Notes: a model not told the origin generated them from the sequence alone. Shown: positions 33,952 to 44,190, numbered from the stretch's first letter. The stretch: 64,000 nt of DNA from Mucilaginibacter sp. OK268 (GCF_900103125.1 NZ_FNJV01000008.1:248001-312000), one strand, 5' to 3'. Program-made: numbers and translations.

Positions 33952-34545
33952 ATGAAATTCAACAAATTTATAGCAGTTGCTGCCCTTGCAGTTTCAGGAA
34001 TGTTAGTAGCCTCATGCTCCAGACAAGTAACACGTGTTAGTACAGACGAAACTATCGATATCAGCGGAAACTGGAACAACAGCGACTCGAGATTAGTAGC
34101 AGCCGACCTTACCGATAAAATATTAAATGCCAACTGGATCAATACACACCAACAAGAGCACCAGGGTAAAAGACCGGTAGTTATTGTGGGCTTTGTTCAA
34201 AACAAAAGCCACGAACATATTGATGCCGAAACATTTGTAAAAGATGTGGAAAGCGCGTTTATACAAACTCAAAAAGTACGTTTGGTACAGGGCGGCAAAA
34301 AACGTGATGAGTTACGTGCCGAAAAAGAAGATCAGCAAACCAATGCTACCGTTTCAAGCATGAAAAAATTCGGTTTGGAAAACGGCGCCGATTATATATT
34401 GCAGGGTTCTATCAATTCTATTGTTGACGCACACAAACGCCAAAAAGTAGTTTACTACCAGGTAAACCTGGAATTGACCAACATCCAAACCAACGAAGTA
34501 GTTTGGATAGGCGAAAAGAAAATAGCCAAATACGTTAAAAACTAA
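33952..34545 (+). CDS. LpoB-like lipoprotein (penicillin-binding-protein activator family)
   Basis: Start taken at ATG 33952, giving 197 aa with a lipoprotein signal (AVSGMLVASC). An in-frame extension to 33892 overlaps the preceding gene. RPVVIVGFVQNKSHEHID, ADYILQGSINSI and LELTNIQTNEVVWIGEKKI match the LpoB/FlgO-like fold, which in E. coli activates PBP1b at the outer membrane. In Bacteroidota the target is unknown. Followed by a COG3014-type lipoprotein gene, a frequent pairing. Confidence 0.88.
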   Translation: MKFNKFIAVAALAVSGMLVASCSRQVTRVSTDETIDISGNWNNSDSRLVAADLTDKILNANWINTHQQEHQGKRPVVIVGFVQNKSHEHIDAETFVKDVESAFIQTQKVRLVQGGKKRDELRAEKEDQQTNATVSSMKKFGLENGADYILQGSINSIVDAHKRQKVVYYQVNLELTNIQTNEVVWIGEKKIAKYVKN

Positions 34546-34558
34546 GCCCGTATAGAAG

Positions 34559-34740
34559 AGTCAAGAACTAAGAATCAAGAGTCAAGACACAATAAAAATT
34601 GTTCTGTCGTTCTTGATTTTTAGTTCTTGATTCTTGTAAATAATCCGATATAGGAAGAGTGAGGGTATAAAGATCAAGAGTCAAGACAATACAAAATTGA
34701 TCTGTCGTTCTTGGTTCTTGACTCTTGACTCTTGATTCTT
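34559..34740. repeat. Tandem hairpins of TTCTTGATTCTTG-type repeats
   Basis: Two inverted structures (34562-34629 and 34672-34740) built from CAAGAACTAAGAATCAAGA and its complement, and from TCAAGAGTCAAGA / TCTTGACTCTTGA. The second runs to 6 bases before the next gene's start codon and could affect its translation. Confidence 0.65.
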
Positions 34741-34746
34741 ATAAAA

Positions 34747-36177
34747 ATGATAAACCTCCGCAAGTATATTCTCCAGGCATCGTCTGTTATAGGATTGATG
34801 CTTTTTTTGTCAGGCTGCGCATCTTATAATGACCGTATTCTTCCGTATTATAAAAATGTTTCGGCCGGGAATTACAAAGCGGCCGAGACTGAGCTTGACA
34901 AAAACAGCCTGATCCAAAAACCCCGTAACCGGCTCCTTTACCTGATGGAAAAAGGAAGGATAAGTCAGCTGAACGGAGAATATAAAAACAGCAACCAGTA
35001 TTTTAATGCGGCCGATTCACTGCTGGAACAGGGCATGACCAGTGCTGCTGATGAAGCCGTTGGCGCGCTGGTAAACCCTATGGAGCAACGGTACAAGGGC
35101 GAGGATTTTGAGAAATTCATGATCCATTACTACAAAGCGCTCAACTACATGTACCTGCACAATACCGAAGATGCTATAGTAGAAGCCAGGCGCATCAGTT
35201 TGCAGGCCCAGGTACAAGGCGATAAATTCAACAATAAGGATAACCGCTACTCTAACGACGCGTTTTCATTGATGCTACAGGGCATGCTGTATGAAAGCAA
35301 TAACGATGTTAATAACGCCTTTATATCGTACCGTAACGCTGCCGAGCTATATTTGAAAAGCCCTGATAAAACCTATTACGGTACAACTATGCCGCTTGGA
35401 CTACAGCAGGATGTGATCCGTACGGCAAATCTGAATGGCTTTACAACCGAGGCAGATCAATTTGAAAAAACCTTCGGCATCAACAATTACGTGCTGCCCA
35501 AACCAAGCGAGGGCGGTGAGCTAATCCTTTTTTGGGAAAACGGACTGGCCCCGGTTAAAACCCAGGTTGATTTATTTTTCAGCCTGATCAGGAATGATAA
35601 CGGAGATCTTTTCTTTACCGACGCAGCCGGGGGCATAGTGGTTCCTTTCAATTATAGCGGCGACAGGTATAAAGTAAATACCAAATCGGTAGAAAGCCTG
35701 CGGGTTGCCTGGCCAAAATACGTGGCACAAACCCCATATTATTCGGGCGCGGTAGTCACCAACAACCAACAGCAGATCCCCTTTGAAAAAGCCGAGGATA
35801 TTAATGAACTTGCCTTTAAAACACTGCAACAACGTACCCTAAAAGAGATCGGCAAAACACTCTCCAGGCTGGCCGTAAAAAAGATAGCCGAGTATTCTGT
35901 ACGTGCCGCCGCTAAGGACAATAATGGCAATACCAACTCCTTATTACAGGGCATAGGCTATGGCATACAGCTGTATAGCTTGCTATCAGAAAAAGCTGAT
36001 ACCCGTAACTGGCAAACCCTGCCGTCGTACATTTCATACGCCCGCATCCCGTTGCAAAAAGGCGAAAACCAGATTAGTCTTACTCTAAAAAACAGCCACG
36101 GCGCCGACGAAACCAAAACCATCAAAGTAAACGGGACTGGTCGTCTGCAGTTTTATAATTATCCATCATTAAGGTAA
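34747..36177 (+). CDS. COG3014-type lipoprotein
   Basis: ATG 34747 is preferred over an upstream TTG; 476 aa. Lipobox VIGLMLFLSGC. Alpha-helical TPR-like N-terminal half (NYKAAETELDKNSL, EYKNSNQYFNAADSLLEQG, RNAAELYLKSP) and a C-terminal domain of beta type (LPSYISYARIPLQKGENQ). These proteins are uncharacterised and usually encoded beside LpoB-like lipoproteins, as here. Confidence 0.87.
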   Translation: MINLRKYILQASSVIGLMLFLSGCASYNDRILPYYKNVSAGNYKAAETELDKNSLIQKPRNRLLYLMEKGRISQLNGEYKNSNQYFNAADSLLEQGMTSAADEAVGALVNPMEQRYKGEDFEKFMIHYYKALNYMYLHNTEDAIVEARRISLQAQVQGDKFNNKDNRYSNDAFSLMLQGMLYESNNDVNNAFISYRNAAELYLKSPDKTYYGTTMPLGLQQDVIRTANLNGFTTEADQFEKTFGINNYVLPKPSEGGELILFWENGLAPVKTQVDLFFSLIRNDNGDLFFTDAAGGIVVPFNYSGDRYKVNTKSVESLRVAWPKYVAQTPYYSGAVVTNNQQQIPFEKAEDINELAFKTLQQRTLKEIGKTLSRLAVKKIAEYSVRAAAKDNNGNTNSLLQGIGYGIQLYSLLSEKADTRNWQTLPSYISYARIPLQKGENQISLTLKNSHGADETKTIKVNGTGRLQFYNYPSLR

Positions 36178-36217
36178 GAAGGGAGTTAATTTAATAGTCT
36201 TCATTCCTAACCCATAA

Positions 36218-36310
36218 TATGTCATTGCGAGGAGGTACGACGAAGCAATCCCCTCGCGTTCTCATCGCTATACACGTGAGGAGATTGCCACACTACGCTC
36301 GCAATGACAT
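36218..36310. repeat. Palindromic intergenic repeat (ATGTCATTGCGAGG type)
   Basis: Bounded by ATGTCATTGCGAG and CTCGCAATGACAT; CGACGAAGCAATC and GATTGCCACACTACG form the inner part. A widespread REP-like element. Confidence 0.8.
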
Positions 36311-36400
36311 GGTTTTAATTATGATTTACTCCTTCCTTTTGGTGAACTCCCATTGCATATCCCCAAAATTTTTTGTATCTTTAAGTACATCCAAACGCCA

Positions 36401-36435
36401 GCCCTGCTTACTTGAATATTGTAAGCAGGGCTGTT
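36401..36435. terminator. Hairpin GCCCTGCTTAC/GTAAGCAGGGC
   Basis: An 11-bp perfect stem with loop TTGAATATT, followed by TGTTTGG. Probably terminates transcription from the lipoprotein gene side. Confidence 0.55.
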
Positions 36436-36532
36436 TGGTTAAAGAGATAAAAAGCTCAAAAATCAGAACTATTTACACGCAATATCATGACAATCAATCA
36501 TATAATACTTTTTAAAGTTTTCAAAACTCATC

Positions 36533-36654
36533 AAAAATTTGTTAAAAAGTGTTAAAATCGATGGTTATGAATGAGTTTTGAGCGGTTTTCGATCCGTTTT
36601 TAGTCTATTTTGATAGGAAAAAGTGTTAAAATAAAGGTTTAAAAAGTTTTCTAC
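36533..36654 (+). repeat. Dispersed ~120-bp AT-rich repeat, copy 2
   Basis: Same element as 3348-3470 in opposite orientation. Two AAAAGTGTTAAAA cores about 80 bp apart. No ORF. Located 87 bp before the next gene. Confidence 0.75.
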
Positions 36655-36740
36655 TGATTGTGGCTGTTTGAATTTTATAATTATCTTTAATTGAGTTTCA
36701 CCAAGCTTCAGGAACCTGTCACCTTCAACATATTATACCG

Positions 36741-37166
36741 ATGGCCGAAAACAAAACCAAAGAAACCACTGCCAGTGTAGCCGAATTTCTAAATTCGGTA
36801 CCGGACGAAACCAAACGCACAGATAGTTTCAAACTGGTACAGATCATGGAAGATCAAACCGGACTAAAAGCCAAAATGTGGGGACCCGCTATAGTTGGCT
36901 TTGGCAGTGGGCATTACAAATATGCAAGTGGCCGCGAGGGCGATATGCCGCTGGTAGCCTTCTCCCCGCGCAAAGCCGAAATTTCCCTTTACCTGATGCA
37001 GGAGCCCGTTGAGAAAGAAAAACTGCTTGCCAGTTTTGGTAAATACAAAGCCGGGAAAGGCTGCATCTACATTAAAAAGTTGCAGGATGTTGATGAAGGT
37101 GTACTCCGGGAAATGATCACCGCTACGGTTAGCTATGTAAAAAGCAAATATGGAGCAGTATCCTAA
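36741..37166 (+). CDS. DUF1801 domain protein
   Basis: 141 aa, no signal peptide. SVAEFLNSVPDETKRTDSFK, KMWGPAIVGFGSGHYKYASG and KGCIYIKKLQDVD are typical of the small YdhG-like DUF1801 family, whose biochemical role is unknown. Isolated gene; a dispersed repeat precedes it. Confidence 0.9.
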   Translation: MAENKTKETTASVAEFLNSVPDETKRTDSFKLVQIMEDQTGLKAKMWGPAIVGFGSGHYKYASGREGDMPLVAFSPRKAEISLYLMQEPVEKEKLLASFGKYKAGKGCIYIKKLQDVDEGVLREMITATVSYVKSKYGAVS

Positions 37167-37457
37167 ATAGTTAAGCGTCGATATTTGGAATCTCATTAAT
37201 TTTATCTTCTTTTGGACAAGGGTTCAGGGAGTTATCCTGACTGAAACACCAGACCCTTAATGCAGGTATGCAACGTATGCCGGCGATAAACCAATTTAGA
37301 ATACCAATTTATAAACACTATTGCTGAATTTATAAAACTCTCCGAAGGGGTTGTTAGGTGTTGAATTTTGAGCTTTTAAAGCTTAACAATAACTTAACTT
37401 ATAAAATTAAGCATAGTAATACCTTAATGATATTATTGCCCCTATTGATTATTTATA

Positions 37458-37997
37458 ATGGATGATATAGAATTACTGTCGCGGGTAAAAGCAGATGACA
37501 GGGAAGCCTTCAATTCCTTATTTCTAAAATATTATCCATTATTATCTGATTTTTGCCGGTTTTTAGGCATAAACAGCGATGATGGAGAGGACATTATTGC
37601 CGACGTTTTTTTAGACATCTGGGTAAAACGGGAACGTTTGCATATCCATACCTCCTTAAAATCATACCTGTACGGCGCTGTAAAAAACAGGGTTTACACC
37701 CTAAAAGGCAAAAATCAAAAAATGCAGCTACTGCCCGAAGAGTACGCATCGGACAAAGCCATCAGTGATCACCTTCGCCCGGATGAAATGCTTTTCAGAA
37801 AGGATCGGCGCCTGATGATCGAACGCTTTGTGGATGAACTGCCAGAACAAGGCAAGCTCATTTTTCTAATGAACTGGCAGCACCAGCTTGATCATCAGGA
37901 AATTGCCGAAATTTTAAGCATTTCTCCCCATACGGTAAAGACACATATTTACCGATCCGTAAATTATTTCAGGAAACGCTTGCTTTTTGTTAAGTAA
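37458..37997 (+). CDS. ECF-type RNA polymerase sigma factor
   Basis: 179 aa. Region 2 (DDREAFNSLFLKYYPLLSDF, ISADVFLDIWVKRERL) and region 4 (EIAEILSISPHTVKTHIYRS) are clear. Followed by a FecR anti-sigma gene and a SusC/SusD pair, so it probably activates them when the receptor binds its ligand. Confidence 0.95.
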   Translation: MDDIELLSRVKADDREAFNSLFLKYYPLLSDFCRFLGINSDDGEDIIADVFLDIWVKRERLHIHTSLKSYLYGAVKNRVYTLKGKNQKMQLLPEEYASDKAISDHLRPDEMLFRKDRRLMIERFVDELPEQGKLIFLMNWQHQLDHQEIAEILSISPHTVKTHIYRSVNYFRKRLLFVK

Positions 37998-38074
37998 TTG
38001 GCACCAATGTTAACATTATGTTAAATCGTAAAAACATGTAATCGAATTATGCCTTTTTGAATACTTACTTCAAA

Positions 38075-39124
38075 ATGGCATACATGGATGAACATCATTA
38101 CCTACTGATCATAGGCTACCTGGAGGGAAGGATAACCGAAGAGGAGACCCAGTATTTATTACAAAAAGTTCAAACAGACAAGGAATTTTCTGACGCGTTT
38201 GAAGATATAGCCGAGATTTGGTCGGCAAAAAAGGCTATACCCAATAATAGTGGTAAAGCTAATGAAGCATTAGCACGTTTAAATAAAAAGATAGATGATC
38301 TGGAGGCAACAGAGCAGGTTCGTAAAAACGGATCAGCAAAAACGGGGCATCAGAACACTATTATTCTAAAACTACGTCCTATGCTGGCCATAGCCGCGTC
38401 AACCCTGATCCTGGCGGGTGCCTTTTGGTTATATAAAGCTAAGCTCAGCAACAAACCGGCCGATATCTTTGCCATGGCCGAAAAGCATACCGCTCCCGGC
38501 GAAAAGAAAAAAATCGACCTGCCGGATGGCACCACGGTTACGCTTAATTCATCAAGCAACCTGCGTATCGCTAATAGTTTTGGTGATGATAAACGGGAAG
38601 TGTACCTGGAGGGTGAGGCATTTTTTGATGTAAAAAGAGATCCGCAAAAACCATTTATTGTACATACCGGCAAAATAGCCACACAAGTGCTGGGCACACA
38701 TTTTAATGTTTCGGCTTACCAAAACGACAGCAATATTACCGTATCGCTGGTACAGGGCAAAGTTCAGGTGGATATGAATAACGACCCATCCAAGCGTATC
38801 ATCCTTGATCCTGGTAAACAAATGATCTATTCCAAAAACAATCATCAGGCCCATGTTGCCGATTTTATTACTGATGATATTACCGGCTGGAAAGAAAACA
38901 AACTGGTATTTAACTACGACAGCTGGCCAGATGCCGCTAAAAAACTAAGCAGGTGGTATGGCGTACCTGTGCTATTAAAAGACAGCACCCTGCTGCGCTG
39001 CAAGCTGAAAGGCACTTTTGATAATATCCCGCTGGCTAAAGTAATGGAGCAAATCAGGATGGTAGCGGATGTATCATGGCAAATGCAGGGCACAAAGATC
39101 ATCATATCCGGTAAATGTAACTAA
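38075..39124 (+). CDS. FecR-family anti-sigma factor
   Basis: ATG 38075 (or 38084) gives about 349 aa; an upstream TTG is less likely. A cytoplasmic N-terminal sigma-binding part, one membrane helix (MLAIAASTLILAGAFWLY), then the periplasmic FecR domain (DLPDGTTVTLNSSSNLRIA, GEAFFDVKRD, FIVHTGKIATQVLGTHFNV). It relays the signal from the receptor's STN domain to the sigma factor. Confidence 0.94.
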   Translation: MAYMDEHHYLLIIGYLEGRITEEETQYLLQKVQTDKEFSDAFEDIAEIWSAKKAIPNNSGKANEALARLNKKIDDLEATEQVRKNGSAKTGHQNTIILKLRPMLAIAASTLILAGAFWLYKAKLSNKPADIFAMAEKHTAPGEKKKIDLPDGTTVTLNSSSNLRIANSFGDDKREVYLEGEAFFDVKRDPQKPFIVHTGKIATQVLGTHFNVSAYQNDSNITVSLVQGKVQVDMNNDPSKRIILDPGKQMIYSKNNHQAHVADFITDDITGWKENKLVFNYDSWPDAAKKLSRWYGVPVLLKDSTLLRCKLKGTFDNIPLAKVMEQIRMVADVSWQMQGTKIIISGKCN

Positions 39125-39261
39125 ACACAAGAAAGGTAATTTTAATGAAGTAAGAAAAACCATAAAACAACAACAGGCAGCATGATCAGATCATACTACC
39201 TGCTCCGTAATCAGGTTCTCGCCAAAGGACCCAATTCATTTAGTAAAACAATCTCAAAAAT

Positions 39262-42200
39262 ATGAAAAAATATATATTCTCGCTTTTAAGTGCTATTTAT
39301 TTGATGTGCACGGTTGTACAAGTCAGTGCAGCTAACGTAAACCGCGCGTCGGATTCTATCAATTGCACTATCCAGGTTTCTGAAAAATCGATCAAGGAGG
39401 TATTTTCTTTGATAGAAAAACAAACCGGTTTACGCTTTATCCATAACGCTACAGAGGAACAGCTTAGCAAAAAGATCAGTCTTTCTGAAAATAATCAGCC
39501 TATTGATGAGGTATTAAAAAAAATAACCAAACAATCCGGCTTATCATTCAAAAGGGTCGATCAAACCATATATGTACAAACCACCGCCAGGCTCATGCGG
39601 GTTAGCGGCAAAGTTATTGATTCGCAAACAGGCGAAACCATGCCCGGCGTATCGGTAAAGATCAAAGGCAGCACCGATGGCACCGTAACTGATATCTCGG
39701 GCAGTTACCACATTGAGGCTGCCGAAAATAACACCCTGATATTCTCATTCATCGGTTACCAGTCGCAGGAGCTTGCGGTTTCGGGTGGTACGCTTAACGT
39801 GTCTTTGAAACCAGATCAGGCCGCGTTGAAAGAAGTGGTAGTAGTAGGCTATGGTAAGCAATCACGCAAGCTGTTAACCAGCTCTATCGTATCCGTTCAA
39901 AATAAAGACTTTAATAAGGGTGCGTTCAGCAGCCCCGCTCAGTTACTACAAGGTAAAGTGGCTGGCTTAAACATTACCCGTTCGGGCGACCCAAACGAAA
40001 CGCCATCTATTAGCTTGCGCGGCCCGTCAACCTTGCGTACCGGTCAGGCCCAGGAGCCCTTTTACGTGATCGACGGCGTAGCCGGTGCCGATTTCCGCCT
40101 GGTATCGCCAGATGATATTGAGACATTGGATGTACTGAAAGACGCCTCTGCAACTGCCATATATGGTACCCGTGCGGCTAATGGCGTAATTATCATCACT
40201 ACTAAAAAGGGAAAAAGCGGTCAGTCTATAATATCCTATAATGCTTATGCCGGTTTTGAGAAGATCGCCAACAGCATTAAGATGATGAATGCTACCCAAC
40301 TGAACGACTATCTGACCAAAAATAACCTGTCGCTTGACCCATCCGATCAAAAAGGTGCTAATACCGACTGGCAAAAAGAAGTAAGCCGCACCGGTTATTC
40401 CCAAAACCATAATGTGGCCCTTAGCGGCGGTTTTAACCAAACAGCCTACAGCGCCTCTGTTAATTATTTTGATGATAAAGGTATCCTGAAAGGCAGCGCT
40501 TTAAACCGTTTAACTACCAAAATAGCTGTAGAGCAAAAGGCCTTTAATGACCGGTTAAAATTGGGTTTATCAGTAAATAACGCCACCAGCAATTCAGACA
40601 TCATCCCTAACCAAAATATTGTACTGTACAATATGCTGCGTTACCTGCCGACCGTTCCGGTAATGCAAAACGGCGCGTATACCGAAAATTTGCAAAGGGT
40701 ACAATACTATAACCCGGTAGCTTTACTGGCCGATGCTTATCAAAAAACCAAAAGCAAGCTAAACCTGATCAATGCTACTGCCGAGCTGAAACTACCTTTT
40801 AACTTTACCTACAACATCAGCCTATCATCACAAAGCGAACAGGTAAACGGCGGTGCTTATTACAATAGCAAATACACGCTTGATCAGGGTGTAAATGGTG
40901 AGGCTTACCGTTCTTCATTTGAAAACAGCCGCAAAGTAGGTGAAACTTTTTTGACCTATGCTAAAGCTACCGGCAAACATGATATCAATGTGCTGGCAGG
41001 TTACAGCTTGCAGCAGGATGTTAACGGTGATGGTTTTCAGGCCAACAACCGCAACTTCCCTACAGATGATATCGGTTATTTGAATATTGGTTTAGGCTCG
41101 CCACAAGCAGGATTTGTGACCGACTGGGGGCCAAACCTGTATCAAAAACTACGCTTAATATCCTTCTACAGCAGGGCCAAGTACAGTTATGATAATAAAT
41201 ACCTGGTACAGCTGTCATTAAGACGCGATGGTTCATCGGCTTTTGGCGCCAACAACAAATGGGGTACTTTCCCGTCAGCCTCATTAGGATGGAGGATCAC
41301 TGAAGAATCATTTATGCAGAACCAGCATCTATTTAATGATCTGAAACTGCGCGCCAGCTATGGTATCACCGGTAACTCCCTGGGTTTTGATCCACTGATA
41401 TCACAGATCAAATACGGTTCGTCAGGTGCATTTTATTACAATGGTACATTCACCAACTCCATAGGCCCATCACAAAATGCCAATCCCGACCTGAAATGGG
41501 AAAAAACCACCATGTACAACTTAGGTCTGGATTTTTCGATGTTCAAAGGCAGGCTAAGCGGTACTATCGAAGCTTATGACAAAAAGACCAACGACCTGAT
41601 CTATTTCTATCCGGTATCAACCACTCAATACTTTGTAGGTACTTTAACAGCCAACGTGGGCTCCATCTCCAACAAAGGTTATGAGATTACTATTGATGCG
41701 ACACCCGTACAATCGAGCAAATTCCGCTGGAACACCTCTATCAATATAGCGCATAACAATAACAAACTGGTATCCTTATCAAATAACAGCTTTAAGCTGG
41801 ATTCGATACCACAGGCAGAACCCGGTGGTCAGGGCGAAACCGGCTACAAGGTGCAGATCCTGAAAACCGGTTATCCGGTTGGTCAGTTTCTGTTGTATAA
41901 ATACGCGGGTAAAAACGCAGCTGGTATATCACAATTCTACAGCCGTAGCGGCGGTGTTACTACCACCCCAACATCTAAAGATTATTATTACGCAGGCAAC
42001 GCGCAGCCAAAATTACTCTTCGGGTTTAACAACAGCTTTACTTATGACAATTTTGACCTGAACGTATTTATCCGTGGCTCATTAGGTGGCAAAGTATTGA
42101 ACGCTACCCTGGCCGACCTGAACCGTACCAGCGATGTAAGGAGTTATAATCTGCCCGTTTCATCAGCTAACGAATCGCCAAAGGATGTTAACGCTTACCT

Positions 42201-42456
42201 GTATTCCGACCGTTATATCGAAAGCAGCTCTTATTTAAGGTTGGATAATGCTACCCTGGGTTATACTTTCCCTAAGTTCACTCCGGGCATCCGCAACCTG
42301 CGTTTGTATGTATCAGGCAACAACCTGGCCGTTATAACGGGTTACAAGGGTATCGACCCTGAAGTTTCATTAGGAGGGCTTACGCCGGGTATTGATAATA
42401 AGAACTATTATCCGCGTACCAGGGCTTTCCTGTTCGGTTTAAGTGCATCATTTTAA
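39262..42456 (+). CDS. SusC-like TonB-dependent transporter with STN signalling domain
   Basis: 1064 aa. Signal peptide, STN domain (about 38-110; SIKEVFSLIEKQTGLRF), carboxypeptidase-regulatory-like domain (about 113-190; GKVIDSQTGETMPGVSVKIK), plug with VVVGYGKQ, and a long barrel ending FLFGLSASF. The STN domain contacts FecR, consistent with the upstream gene. It imports an oligomer captured by the SusD lipoprotein downstream. No degradative enzyme is encoded next to it, so the substrate is unknown. Confidence 0.96.
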   Translation: MKKYIFSLLSAIYLMCTVVQVSAANVNRASDSINCTIQVSEKSIKEVFSLIEKQTGLRFIHNATEEQLSKKISLSENNQPIDEVLKKITKQSGLSFKRVDQTIYVQTTARLMRVSGKVIDSQTGETMPGVSVKIKGSTDGTVTDISGSYHIEAAENNTLIFSFIGYQSQELAVSGGTLNVSLKPDQAALKEVVVVGYGKQSRKLLTSSIVSVQNKDFNKGAFSSPAQLLQGKVAGLNITRSGDPNETPSISLRGPSTLRTGQAQEPFYVIDGVAGADFRLVSPDDIETLDVLKDASATAIYGTRAANGVIIITTKKGKSGQSIISYNAYAGFEKIANSIKMMNATQLNDYLTKNNLSLDPSDQKGANTDWQKEVSRTGYSQNHNVALSGGFNQTAYSASVNYFDDKGILKGSALNRLTTKIAVEQKAFNDRLKLGLSVNNATSNSDIIPNQNIVLYNMLRYLPTVPVMQNGAYTENLQRVQYYNPVALLADAYQKTKSKLNLINATAELKLPFNFTYNISLSSQSEQVNGGAYYNSKYTLDQGVNGEAYRSSFENSRKVGETFLTYAKATGKHDINVLAGYSLQQDVNGDGFQANNRNFPTDDIGYLNIGLGSPQAGFVTDWGPNLYQKLRLISFYSRAKYSYDNKYLVQLSLRRDGSSAFGANNKWGTFPSASLGWRITEESFMQNQHLFNDLKLRASYGITGNSLGFDPLISQIKYGSSGAFYYNGTFTNSIGPSQNANPDLKWEKTTMYNLGLDFSMFKGRLSGTIEAYDKKTNDLIYFYPVSTTQYFVGTLTANVGSISNKGYEITIDATPVQSSKFRWNTSINIAHNNNKLVSLSNNSFKLDSIPQAEPGGQGETGYKVQILKTGYPVGQFLLYKYAGKNAAGISQFYSRSGGVTTTPTSKDYYYAGNAQPKLLFGFNNSFTYDNFDLNVFIRGSLGGKVLNATLADLNRTSDVRSYNLPVSSANESPKDVNAYLYSDRYIESSSYLRLDNATLGYTFPKFTPGIRNLRLYVSGNNLAVITGYKGIDPEVSLGGLTPGIDNKNYYPRTRAFLFGLSASF

Positions 42457-42479
42457 ATCATCCCCATTAAGAGATCAAC

Positions 42480-44060
42480 ATGAAAACTTCCATTCATAAA
42501 TACTGCGCCATATTTTTAACCGCGCTAACCATATCGTCATGCACCAAGGTTGATGTACCGGTTGAAACCGAATTAACCCCTGCTAACTTCCCTGTAACGC
42601 AGCAACAATTTATCCTGGCATCAGGAGCTGCTTACGCACAATTGAGAGGCTCTTTTGCCCAAGCTTACTGGCAAATGCAAAGTCTAAGTACCGATGAGGC
42701 TATTATGCCCGCAAGAGCCGGCGGATGGCGCGATGGCGGCCGCTACCAACAATTACACTATCACAGCTGGAATGCCGACCTTCCGGAGGTACAAGACGCC
42801 TGGACATGGGGATTTGGTACCATAAGTACCTGTAACCGTGTTATTGCAAGCTTTGCCACAGCTCCTGATAACGCGGCCAAAACCATTACCATTGCCGAAC
42901 TGCGGGCCACCCGCGCCATGGTATTCTTCTTTATGATGGACCTATATGGCAATATCCCGGTAGTAACCACTTTTGGTTCGGCTGATAAACCTTCTACCAC
43001 CGCTCGTAAAGATGTGTTCGCCTTTATTGAAAAGGAACTGAATGCGGTGATCCCCAGCCTGAGCCAGGTGGTTGATCAAACCACGTATGGAAGACCGACT
43101 CAATACACCGCTTACGCCATATTGGCCAAAATGTATCTGAATGCACAGATTTATACAGGTACAAGCCGTTATGATGACGCAGTGAAGATGTGTGATAACA
43201 TTATCCAATCGGGCAAATACAGCCTTGAAGATGATTATATCAAAATGTTTTATCCGGATAACGGTCCTAAGGACAAGGAATTTATTTTCGCTATTCCTTT
43301 TGACCATGCACAAGCACAAGGTGAACAGTTTAGCTGGTACAGTCTGCACCCTGCGCTACAGGCCAAATACGGTTTATTGTACCGTTTGAGCAATCCATGC
43401 AGCACTATACCATCTTACTACGCACAGTTTAACGACCCTAATGATATCCGTACCAGTATCTGGCTTATTGGTAAACAATATGACTTTGCCGGCAACCCGA
43501 TCATTATTAAAACCACAAAAAAAGGTCTGGACGCCTCCTACAGCGGCCCGGATCCTACCGCGCCTGTTGATTTCCAGCTAACTTTTACACCTGATTTGAC
43601 CCTGGTTGATGTACCTACCTTTGAGGTTGGCGGCGATGAACTGGGTAAAGCCAAAGGTATCCGTAACAACAAATACTACCCGGATGTTACGGCTACAGAT
43701 CGTAACCAGAGTAATGACGTACCGGTATTCCGCTATGCAGATGTATTGCTGATGAAAGCTGAAGCTATTTTGCGTGGAGCAACAGCAACTAATGGTGATA
43801 GCCCTTTATCATTAGTTAACCAGTTAAGGGCAAAACGTAAAGCCGCTACCTGGTCAAGTGTCGACTTGCCAAATCTTTTACAGGAACGTGCCCGTGAGCT
43901 GAACTGGGAAACCTGGAGAAGGAATGACCTGATCCGTTTTGGTAAATACGAAGAGTCATGGGGTTATAAAACCGACAACAACGTAAACAAACGTCTTTTC
44001 CCTATTCCCTCTGCCGAAATTATCCTGAATTCAAAACTGCAGCAAAATCCGGGATACTAA
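42480..44060 (+). CDS. SusD/RagB-family nutrient-binding lipoprotein
   Basis: 526 aa. Lipobox LTALTISSC near residue 20. Conserved SusD features: RATRAMVFFFMMDLYGNIPV, ILAKMYLNAQIY, RYADVLLMKAEAILR and ERARELNWETWRRNDLIRFG. Binds the substrate on the cell surface and delivers it to the SusC barrel. Starts 23 nt after SusC; an intrinsic terminator follows. Confidence 0.95.
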   Translation: MKTSIHKYCAIFLTALTISSCTKVDVPVETELTPANFPVTQQQFILASGAAYAQLRGSFAQAYWQMQSLSTDEAIMPARAGGWRDGGRYQQLHYHSWNADLPEVQDAWTWGFGTISTCNRVIASFATAPDNAAKTITIAELRATRAMVFFFMMDLYGNIPVVTTFGSADKPSTTARKDVFAFIEKELNAVIPSLSQVVDQTTYGRPTQYTAYAILAKMYLNAQIYTGTSRYDDAVKMCDNIIQSGKYSLEDDYIKMFYPDNGPKDKEFIFAIPFDHAQAQGEQFSWYSLHPALQAKYGLLYRLSNPCSTIPSYYAQFNDPNDIRTSIWLIGKQYDFAGNPIIIKTTKKGLDASYSGPDPTAPVDFQLTFTPDLTLVDVPTFEVGGDELGKAKGIRNNKYYPDVTATDRNQSNDVPVFRYADVLLMKAEAILRGATATNGDSPLSLVNQLRAKRKAATWSSVDLPNLLQERARELNWETWRRNDLIRFGKYEESWGYKTDNNVNKRLFPIPSAEIILNSKLQQNPGY

Positions 44061-44084
44061 TCATACTTATCTAAACTTTATCAC

Positions 44085-44115
44085 AGCCCTTAGCATTTAG
44101 CTAAGGGCTTTTTTA
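44085..44115 (+). terminator. Intrinsic terminator after SusD gene
   Basis: AGCCCTTAG pairs with CTAAGGGCT across CATTTAG and is followed by TTTTT. Confidence 0.88.
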
Positions 44116-44175
44116 TTGACCAAAATTTTATAAATAGCACATAAAATTTTATAAAACATATCCGTTATAATGCTT

Positions 44176-44183
44176 TAACTTTG
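44176..44183 (+). promoter_or_regulatory. -7 box of the copper operon
   Basis: TAACTTTG matches the Bacteroidota TAnnTTTG consensus and stands 7 nt before the ATG at 44191, implying a transcript with almost no leader. Confidence 0.6.
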
Positions 44184-44190
44184 TTGTCAG

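Noticed and set aside
36219..36515. A 98-codon plus-strand frame
   Set aside because: Lies within a palindromic repeat and a terminator hairpin.
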